Below, in pieces: positions 56,991-64,000 of a DNA stretch of 64,000 bases. Positions within the stretch are counted from its first letter, which is position 1, and every line of letters begins with the position of its first letter. The stretch lies in NCBI RefSeq assembly GCF_010015445.1, contig NC_053116.1:38727704-38791703 (forward strand). Direction: 5' to 3'. The notes under the pieces were generated by a model. It worked only from the letters and a program-made list of their open reading frames with translations, did no database searches and was not told the DNA's origin. The translations under genes were made by a program, and so were the position numbers. Source of the DNA: Perca fluviatilis (Eukaryota; Chordata; Actinopteri; Perciformes; Percidae).

Positions 56991-58500
56991 ACGCCCCTTT
57001 CATACCATTTGAACCATTTCAGGTAGACCCTTGTGTGAGGTATCATTGAACTCAGCAGAGACTTCCTTCTTCATTGATGATGGTTGTACCCGCCCCCTAA
57101 GATTAAGCCATGCCCCCTTTTATAACTAATGACCCGTTTGATGTAGACCCTTGTGTGAGGTATCATTGAACTCAGCAGAGACTTCCTTCTTCATTGGTTA
57201 TGGTTTGGCCCGCCCCCCTACGTTTAAGCCACGCCCCCTTTCATAACTGGTGACCTGTTTAAGGTAGAGTCTTATGTAACGTATCAATGATCTCAGCAGA
57301 GACTTCCTTTTTAATTGGTAATGGTTTGACCCGCCCCCTATGCTTAAGCCACGCCCCTTTCATTACCATTTGAACCATTTCAGGTAGACCCTTGTGTGAG
57401 GTATCATTGAACTCAGCAGAGACTTCCTTCTTCATTGGTGATGGTTTGGCCCGCCCCTATGTTTAAGCCACGCCATCTTTCATAACATTTCAACCGTTTA
57501 AGGTATACCCTTGTGTGAGGTATCATTGAACTCAGCAGAGACTTCCTTCTTCATTGGTTATGGTTTGGCCCGCCCCCCTACGTTTAAACCCGCCCCCTTT
57601 TCATAACTGGTGACCTGTTTAAGGTAGAGTCTTATGTAACGTATCAATGATCTGAGCATAGACTTCCTTATTCATTGGTCATGGTTTAGACCGCCCCCTA
57701 TGCTTAAGCCACGCCCCCTTTCATAACATTTGAACCATTTCAGGTAGATCCTTGCGTGAGGTATCATTAAACTCAGCAGAGACTTCCTTCTTCATTGGTT
57801 ATGGTTTGGCCCGCCCCCCTATGTTTAAGCCACGCCCCCTTTCATAACTGGTGACCTGTTTAAGGTAGAGTCTTATGTAACTGTTCAATGATCTGAGCAC
57901 AGACTTCCTTATTCATTGTTCATGGTTTGGACCGCCCCCTATGCTTAAGCCACGCCCCCTTTCATAACTGGTGACCTGTTTAAGGTAGAGTCTTATGTAA
58001 CGTATCATTGATCTGAGCAGAGACTTCCTTATTCATTGGTCATGGTTTGGACCGCCCCCTATGCTTAAGCCACGCCCCCTTTCATAACATTTGAACCATT
58101 TCAGGTAGATACGTTATGGCGCGTTTATTAAACTCAGCAGAGACTTCCTTTTAATTGGTAATGGTTTGACCCGCCCCTATGCTTAAGCGCAGCCCTTTTC
58201 AGAGCTAATGAAACGTATGACAAAGAGTCTTGTTTGAGGTATCGTTGAACTCAGCAGAAATTTCATTCTTCATTGGTGATGGAGTGACCTGGCCCCTAAT
58301 CTTTAGCCACGCCCCCTTTTATAACTAATGACCCGTTTGATGTAAACTCTTGTGTGAGGTATCATTGAACTCAGCAGAGACTTCCTTCTTCATTGGTTAT
58401 AGTTTGGCCCGCCCCCTATGTTTACGCCACGCCCCCTTTCATAACTGGTGACCTGTTTAAGGTAGAGTCTTGTGTAACGTATCAATCATCTGAGCATTGA

Positions 58501-59000
58501 NNNNNNNNNNNNNNNNNNNNNNNNNNNNNNNNNNNNNNNNNNNNNNNNNNNNNNNNNNNNNNNNNNNNNNNNNNNNNNNNNNNNNNNNNNNNNNNNNNNN
58601 NNNNNNNNNNNNNNNNNNNNNNNNNNNNNNNNNNNNNNNNNNNNNNNNNNNNNNNNNNNNNNNNNNNNNNNNNNNNNNNNNNNNNNNNNNNNNNNNNNNN
58701 NNNNNNNNNNNNNNNNNNNNNNNNNNNNNNNNNNNNNNNNNNNNNNNNNNNNNNNNNNNNNNNNNNNNNNNNNNNNNNNNNNNNNNNNNNNNNNNNNNNN
58801 NNNNNNNNNNNNNNNNNNNNNNNNNNNNNNNNNNNNNNNNNNNNNNNNNNNNNNNNNNNNNNNNNNNNNNNNNNNNNNNNNNNNNNNNNNNNNNNNNNNN
58901 NNNNNNNNNNNNNNNNNNNNNNNNNNNNNNNNNNNNNNNNNNNNNNNNNNNNNNNNNNNNNNNNNNNNNNNNNNNNNNNNNNNNNNNNNNNNNNNNNNNN
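58501..59000. other. Assembly gap (exactly 500 N)
   Basis: A run of 500 N separates the satellite from the rest. The round size suggests a placeholder, so the true distance is unknown. The left flank stops inside a subtype A monomer (ending TCTGAGCATTGA). The right flank starts inside or close to the left end of a Tc1-like element. Any reading frame drawn through the gap is meaningless. Confidence 0.98.
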
Positions 59001-59033
59001 TCTTTTTTCGCATGTATGAAAGCCTTCTGCCGC

Positions 59034-59140
59034 TGTATGAAGTGGAAAACGAAATTTATTGGATATTTCAAAACCTTTTAAACAAATAAAATACTGAAAT
59101 ATTGGGGCGCGGTAAAATTATCCAGCCCCCTTAAGTTAAT
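59034..59140 (+). repeat. Left terminal inverted repeat (inner part) of the Tc1-like element
   Basis: Words such as GAAGTGGAAAACGAAAT, TTTTAAACAAATAAAA and TTATCCAGCCCCC match, with changes, the reverse complement of 60,345-60,432. The outer part is unclear between 59,001 and 59,033 and is probably missing in the gap. Confidence 0.75.
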
Positions 59141-60180
59141 ACTTTGCAGCGCCACCTTTTTGCTGCGCATTACAGCTGTAAGTCGCTTAGGGTATGCTCT
59201 ATCAGTTTTGCACATCGAGACTGACGTACATTTTTGCCCAATTCCTCCTTGCAAAACAGTTCGAAGCTCCAGTGGAAGTTGGATGGAGAGCCGCTTTCTG
59301 TGAACAGCAGTTTTCAGTTCTTTCCGACAGATTTCCTCGATTGGATTCAGGTCTGACTTTGACTGGGGCTTGGCCATTCCAACACCTGGATATGTTTATT
59401 TGTGAAACCATTCCATTGTAGATTTTGCTTTATGTTTGGATCATTGCATGGCTTTGGAAGACAAATCTCCGTCCCAGTCTCAGGTCTTTGCAGACTCCAT
59501 CATCAGGTTTTCTCAGCATGGTCCTGTATTTGGCCCCATCCATCTTCCCATCAATTTAACCATCTTCCCTGTCCCTGCTGAAGAAAAGCAGGCCCAAACC
59601 ATGATGCTGCCACCACCATGTTGGACAGTGGGTATGGTGTGTTCAGGGTGATGAGCTGTGTTGCTTTTTACGCCAAACATAACGCTTTGCATTGTTGCCA
59701 AAAAGTTCGATTTTGGTTTCATCTGACCACAGCACCTTTCTTCCACATGTTTGGTGTGTCTCCCAGGTGGCTTGGGCAAACTTTAAACGACACTTTTATG
59801 GATATCTTTAAGAAATGGCTTTCTTCTTGCCACTCTTCCATAAAGGCCAGATTTGTGCAGTATAACACTGATTGTTGTCATATGGACAGAGTCTCCCACC
59901 TCAGCTGTAGATCTCTGCAGTTCACTCCAGAGTGATCATGGGCCTCTTTGGCTGCATCTCTGATCAGTCTTCCTTGTATGAGCTGGAAAGTTTAGGAGGG
60001 ACGGCCGGTCTTCAGAGATTTGTAGTGGTCTGATAACCTTCCATTTCAAATATTATCGCTTACACAGTGCTCCTTTGGGATGTTTAAAGCTTGGGAAATC
60101 TTTTTTTGTATCCAACCGGCTTTTAAACTTCTCCCACAACAGTATCTCGACCTGTTCTGGTGTGTCCCTTTGTTCTTCAT
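59125..60180 (-). pseudogene. Tc1-like transposase remnant, frameshifted
   Basis: The likely start is the ATG at 60,178-60,180. The first part reads as a helix-turn-helix DNA-binding region, including KKISQALNIPKEHC, typical of Tc1 transposases (paired-like domain). The first catalytic Asp lies in LWSDETKIE, with its codon near 59,721-59,723, but in a different frame from the following [20 protein letters not shown] segment. The second catalytic region reads as CNDPN, so the expected Asp before ND seems replaced by Cys. The third region, SDLNPIEE, keeps its Glu (59,336-59,338). Several frame changes and a stop near the second region show that this is a dead copy. Family knowledge: DD34E transposases cut and paste their own element. 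Confidence 0.88.
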
Positions 60181-60344
60181 GATGCTCTCTGCGCTTTTAA
60201 ACGGACCTCTGAGACTATCACAGAGCAGGTGCATTTATAATGGAGACTTGATTACACACAGCTGGATTCTATTTATCATCATTAGTCATTTAGGTCAACA
60301 TTGGATCATTCAGAGATCCTCACTGAACTTCTGAGAGAGTTTGC

Positions 60345-60566
60345 TGCACTGAAAGTAAAGGGGCTGGAATAATTTTGCACTTCCACTTTTTCAGTTTTAT
60401 TTGTTAAAAAGTTTGAAATAGCCAATGAATTTCTGCTCCACTTCATAATTGGGACCCACTTGTTAGTTGATTCTTCACAAAAAATTACAGTTTTATATCT
60501 TTATGTTTGGAGCCTGAAATGTGCAAAAGTCGAAACGTTCACAAAGCTAATACTTTCAAGAAGGCA

Positions 60567-60569
<3 letters not shown>
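60345..60569 (-). repeat. Right terminal inverted repeat of the Tc1-like element
   Basis: The arm ends in AAGGCACTG at 60,569, the reverse complement of the CAGTGCC tip seen in many vertebrate Tc1-like elements. Its inner part pairs with 59,034-59,140. The long arm (about 200 bp) fits the long-inverted-repeat class of fish Tc1 elements. Confidence 0.75.
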
Positions 60570-60616
<47 letters not shown>

Positions 60617-60650
60617 TTATTTATTTATTAATTAATTAATTATTATTATT
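60570..60650 (+). repeat. Simple repeats (TA)n, (TTTA)n and (ATTA)n
   Basis: A (TA)n tract of about 40 bp starts right at the transposon tip, followed by TTTA and ATTA repeats. Because Tc1 elements insert at TA, the element either landed in a pre-existing TA tract or the tract grew from the duplicated TA target. Confidence 0.92.
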
Positions 60651-60664
60651 TTCCAAAAAAATTG

Positions 60665-62085
60665 TATTTTATTTTGACCTCACAATATTTTTCATTTTAT
60701 AATTGTTTTTATTATTATTTCTAAATTTTTAGTTATTTTTATTAAATTTTTTTTTACATTATTTTTCAGTTTTATAATTGTTTTTATTTTTATTTTTATT
60801 TTCTTAATTTTATAATTTTATTTTGATTTTATTTTGAAAACCATATATTTTTCATTTTTATAATTATTTTTATTTGTTTTATATATATTTTCTGTTAACT
60901 TTAACTGAGTCTATATATTTATTTTTATTTATTTTTTCATTGTTTAATGCTTTTTTTTTATATATAGTAGTATTTCATTTTATTTTCATTTTATTTCTAT
61001 TTTTATTTCTTATATGTTTTAATTTTTATTTTATTTTTATTTATTCAGCATTTTTTTGTTTGCATTCTTTATTTTATTTTAATAAATGCATTATTTATAT
61101 ATTTCTTTTATTTGTTGTTATTTTTTAATTATTTTATATCATTTTTGATTCACAATTTTTTCATTTTATAATTGTTTTTATTATTATTTTCTAAATTTTT
61201 AGTTATTTTTATTACATTTTTTAATTTATTTTCAGTTTTATAATTGTTTTTATTTTTATTTATTTTCTTTAATTTTTATAATTTTTTTATTTTTTATTTT
61301 ATTTTGAAAACCATATATTTTTCATTTTATAATTATTTTTATTTTGTTTTTATATATATTTTCTGTTAACTTATCTGAGTCTATATATTTATTTTTATTT
61401 ATTTTCATTGTTTAATGCTTATTTTTATATATAGTATTCTATTTTTTTCATTTTATTTTCATTTTTATTATTTCTATATGTTTTAATTTTTATTTTAGTT
61501 TTTATTTATTCAGTATTTTTGTTTGCATTCTTTATTTTATTTTAATAACGTTATTATTTTCTATATATTTCTTTTTATTTGTTATTTTTTTAATTATTTT
61601 TATATCATTTTTGACTACAATTTTTTTCATTTTTATAATTGTTTTTATTATTATTTTCTTAAATTTTAGTTATTTTTATTACATTTTTTAAATTTATTTT
61701 TCAGTTTTATAATTGTTTTATTTTTTATTTTCTTAATTTTCATAATTTTTTTTATTTTGAAAACCATATATTTTTCATTTTTATAATTATTTTATTTGTT
61801 TTTATATATATTTTCTGTTAACTTAACTGAGTCTATATATTTATTTTTTTATTTATTTTTTCATTGTTTAATGCTTATTTTTTATATATAGTATTTCTTT
61901 CATTTTTCATTTTATTTTCTATTTTTTATTATTTTCTATATGTTTAAATTTTTTATTTTAGTTTTTATTTATTCAGTATTTTTTGTGTTTGCATTCTTTA
62001 CTTTATTTTAATAACTTTTTAAAATTATTTTATATATATATTTTTAAATTTAATATATATTTTTACAATATTATTTTCCTTTTTA
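60665..62085 (+). repeat. AT-rich tandem repeat, about 465 bp unit, three copies
   Basis: Although it looks like random AT-rich sequence, markers recur in order three times. CATTTTATAATTGTTTTTATT starts near 60,692, 61,160 and 61,628. GAAAACCATATATTTTTC lies near 60,835, 61,305 and 61,758. GAGTCTATATATTTAT lies near 60,907, 61,377 and 61,830. GTTTGCATTCTTTA lies near 61,058, 61,520 and 61,988. The unit is therefore about 465 bp. Copies differ mainly by T-run length. No coding potential is credible here. Confidence 0.85.
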
Positions 62086-62118
62086 TTGATTATTATTATT
62101 ATTATTATTATTATTATT
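62086..62118 (+). repeat. (ATT)n microsatellite
   Basis: About ten ATT triplets end at TTGG near 62,118. They lie about 100 bp before the kinase exon, within the presumed intron. Confidence 0.9.
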
Positions 62119-62388
<270 letters not shown>

Positions 62389-62559
62389 AAGGGTAACTTC
62401 GGTATTGTTCAACATGGACTCTATGTTCCCATGTTTCTGTTTCAGATTATTATTCTAAGTGTCTGACAACATTATGGGATGGATCCCTACAGAGATAGAG
62501 CTTTTAGTTAAAGAGTAAGATCCTTTTAGTTTAACATGAAACAGCCCCAAAATCACCAT

Positions 62560-62750
62560 CACCAAACTCCACCAGACTCCATACATCAGGACTTTGTGGA
62601 GATAGATACTCACCAGACCCGATTTAAATATTAGCATATTTACATACTTTTACTATTAGCATATCTCCACCAGATCAGTAAATAATCAGACTTTTAGGTA
62701 TAGAGCCAGCATATTCCACCAGACTCCATGTAAATAATCAGGACTTTTAT
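62560..62750 (-). repeat. Inverted, decayed copies of the 57-58 bp minisatellite
   Basis: CTCCACCAGACTCCAT and GTAAATAATCAGGACTTTT are reverse complements of the minisatellite unit at 62,884-63,470. About three degraded copies are present in the left arm of the inverted-repeat element, so the minisatellite is part of the arm itself and has expanded only on the right. Confidence 0.8.
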
Positions 62751-62883
62751 CATCGTAAAACACACTTCATTCAAAGTGGACAGAAACTAAATAAAACTAC
62801 CAAAAGCCGTCTTGGTTCATCTTTCCACTGTTCCAACAATCACCACTCTGTTTGGGTTGGAATAACCCTAATTCACCCATTTA

Positions 62884-63470
62884 CATGTGGAGATATACTG
62901 GCTCTATACACGCTAAAAGTCCTGATTATTTACATGGAGTCTGGTGGAGATATGCTGGGCTCTATACACGCTAAAAGTCCTGATTATTTACATGGAGTCT
63001 GGTGGAGATATGCGTGGCTCTTGATACACCTTAAAAGTCCTGATTATTTACATGGAGTCTGGTGGAGATATGCTGGCTCTATACACGCTAAAGTCCTGAT
63101 TATTTACATGGAGTCTGGTGGAGATATACTGGCTCTATACACGCTTAAAAGTCCTGATTATTTACATGGAGTCTGGTGGAGATATGCTGGCTCTATACAC
63201 GCTTAAAAGTCCTGATTATTTACATGGAGTCTGGTGGAGATATACTGGCTCTATACATGCTAAAAGTCCTGATTATTTACATGGAGTCTGGTGGAGATAT
63301 ACTGGCTCTATACACGCTAAAAGTCCTGATTATTTACATGGAGTCTGGTGGAGATATGCTGGGCTCTATACACGCTAAAAGTCCTGATTATTTACATGGA
63401 GTCTGGTGGAGATATGCTGGCTCTATACACGCTAAAAGTCCTGATTATTTACATGGAGTCTGGTGTAGTT
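62884..63470 (+). repeat. 57-58 bp minisatellite, about 10 copies
   Basis: The unit begins CATGGAGTCTGGTGGAGATA and continues TGCTGGCTCTATACACGC, TAAAAGTCCTGATTATTTA. Copies begin about every 57-58 bp from about 62,933, after a partial first copy. They are nearly identical, differing by ATACTGG or ATGCTGG, extra G or T bases and TTAAAAG or TAAAAG. Open frames across it are a by-product of the repeat. Confidence 0.93.
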
Positions 63471-63590
63471 TGGTGATGGTGATTTCGGGGCTGTTTCATG
63501 TTTCAATACTGGACCAGTTTCAAAGATAGTTGTTCCCATCAGTCACTTAGACACAAAAAGATGGAAAACAGGGAAAAAGGTCAAAACAGC

Positions 63591-63655
63591 CTGTAAATGT
63601 TCTCTTGCCGACTGCTTCGTCTCAGCACTTCTCTACCTTTGAAAGTGTTCTCGTG
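63591..63655. other. Short unique intron sequence
   Basis: Sequence between the inverted-repeat element and the CA tract. I see no motif, exon or RNA gene in it. Confidence 0.6.
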
Positions 63656-63658
63656 CTC

Positions 63659-63711
<53 letters not shown>

Positions 63712-63838
63712 GAGAGACACACACACACACACACACACACACCGAGACACACACACACACAGACACAGACAAAACCACACACACACACACAGCCAAAAAC
63801 ACACACAGATACACACACACACAGATACACACACAGAT

Positions 63839-63875
<37 letters not shown>

Positions 63876-63888
63876 GACACACACATAG

Positions 63889-63927
<39 letters not shown>

Positions 63928-64000
63928 AACACACAGACACCGATACACACACACACACACACACATACATACATACATATACATACACACACACACACAC
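63656..64000 (+). repeat. (CA)n-rich microsatellite, interrupted, runs off the window
   Basis: About 345 bp of CA repeats are interrupted by AGAGAGA, CAGATA, CATATA and CAAA steps and by a short CATA run near 63,964-63,986. Cysteine/valine-rich open frames on the minus strand are just GTGTGT translated. CA tracts of this length are common in fish introns and can form Z-DNA. Confidence 0.95.

Larger units (their letters stand above)
1..58500 (+). repeat. Satellite DNA array, about 120 bp monomer, roughly 490-500 copies
   Basis: The whole stretch is head-to-tail copies of a 117-120 bp unit, phased here from GCAGAGACTTCC. Each unit runs through TTCATTGGT, a C-rich block (CCGCCCC), TTAAGCCACGCCCC, TTTCATAAC, a variable middle and an ATCAATGATCTGA or ATCATTGAACTCA end. 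All copies read the same way; I saw no inverted monomers. The 3' half of the unit separates subtypes (TAACTGGTGACC; CATTTGAACC or CATTTCAACC; CTAATGACCC; AGCTAATGAAACG). Stop codons break every frame, so the longest open stretch is under 100 codons and no gene is supported. The array starts before the window and is cut by the N gap, so its real size is unknown. A satellite of this size suggests heterochromatin, but position on the chromosome cannot be read from the sequence. Confidence 0.97.
59001..60569 (-). mobile_element. Decayed Tc1/mariner-like DNA transposon, left tip lost in gap
   Basis: The element is read on the minus strand, starting with CAGTGCCTTCTTGAAAG at 60,569. Long terminal inverted repeats are visible: 59,034-59,140 resembles the reverse complement of 60,345-60,432, with shared words TTTAACAAATAAAA, AATTAT(T)CCAGCCCC and GAAGTGGA. 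Between them lies a transposase gene broken by frameshifts. The size of about 1.6 kb and the TA-rich target fit Tc1-type elements, which use TA targets. The left tip and its target-site copy fall in the N gap. The element cannot be active by itself. Confidence 0.9.
62389..63590. mobile_element. Non-autonomous inverted-repeat element with internal minisatellite
   Basis: The two ends are imperfect reverse complements. AACATGAAACAGCCCC with AATCACCATCACCAAACT at about 62,533-62,569 pairs with AGTTTGGTGATGGTGATTT and GGGGCTGTTTCATGTT at about 63,467-63,502. Weaker pairing, such as TCTAAGTGTCTGAC with GTCACTTAGAC, continues outward. No protein is encoded. The layout suggests a MITE-like DNA transposon derivative in the kinase intron. 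The outer edges are weak: the right tip near 63,580 does not clearly match the left tip GGGTAACTTCGG, so exact ends and target duplication are not established. Confidence 0.65.

Noticed and set aside
1..58500. CRISPR-like array
   Set aside because: The repeats are contiguous, about 120 bp, diverged and without unique spacers, in a eukaryotic context.
1..58500. Centromeric satellite with a CENP-B box
   Set aside because: I see no TTCG....A..CGGG pattern in the common monomers. Length and higher-order structure alone do not prove a centromere, so I did not call one.
1..58500. G-quadruplex arrays from GGGGG runs on the minus strand
   Set aside because: Each monomer has only two G runs, with loops longer than seven bases, so the usual motif is not met.
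58457..59081. Open frames of 175-204 codons across the gap
   Set aside because: They consist almost entirely of N translated as X and have no meaning.
59194..59935. Plus-strand open frames of 70-105 codons
   Set aside because: They are antisense shadows of the decayed Tc1 transposase, whose recognisable motifs lie on the minus strand.
60874..61128. 84-codon phenylalanine-rich open frame that looks like a membrane protein
   Set aside because: It is T-rich tandem repeat sequence read as Phe/Ile/Leu; the frame is lost in the other two copies.
62455..62637. 60-codon minus-strand frame in the intron
   Set aside because: It lies in the arm of the inverted-repeat element and shows no domain or conservation signal.
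62934..63529. Repetitive open frames such as LHGVWWRYAGSIHAKSPDY
   Set aside because: They come from the 57-58 bp minisatellite; frames switch wherever a copy is 58 instead of 57 bp, and there is no start context or known domain.
63581..64000. Long Cys/Val open frames on the minus strand
   Set aside because: They are GTGTGT microsatellite translated in several frames at once.

Overview
The window is eukaryotic and most likely from a teleost fish. Three things point that way: a spliced exon of a vertebrate G protein-coupled receptor kinase, a decayed Tc1-type transposon of a kind common in fish genomes, and long AT-rich and CA microsatellites. There are no bacterial-style genes or operons. 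Only one short piece of convincing host coding sequence is present.

Layout. Positions 1-58,500 are one head-to-tail satellite DNA array of about 120 bp monomers (roughly 490-500 copies, all in the same orientation). It ends at a 500-base run of N (58,501-59,000). Monomers fall into several subtypes and are organised in multi-monomer blocks. Blocks of about 0.68, 1.44, 4.4, 6.3 and 6.8 kb recur within the array, some in tandem and some 12.8 or 17 kb apart. Recurrent deletion or duplication junctions (an 83 bp short monomer, a 39 bp internal duplication, a chimeric monomer, and a variant carrying GTTTAAAC) act as tracers of this history.

After the gap come: a Tc1/mariner-like element with a broken transposase on the minus strand (59,001-60,569); TA/TTTA simple repeats; three tandem copies of an AT-rich unit of about 465 bp (60,665-62,085); an (ATT)n tract; a 141 bp phase-0 exon of a GRK5/GRK6-type kinase (62,222-62,362) with good splice sites; an inverted-repeat element holding a 57-58 bp minisatellite (62,389-63,590); and a (CA)n-rich tract running off the window edge.

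Interpretation. The exon encodes the part of the kinase N-lobe with the catalytic lysine. The upstream exon, which should carry the glycine-rich loop, and the downstream exon are not in the window. If the assembly is right, the whole satellite array, the Tc1 relic and the AT-rich repeats lie inside one intron of the kinase gene. The gap makes this uncertain. The main points of interest are the higher-order structure of the satellite, the CCAAT and GC-box-like motifs repeated in many monomers, and the possible placement of the array in a conserved gene. I found no new protein-coding system.
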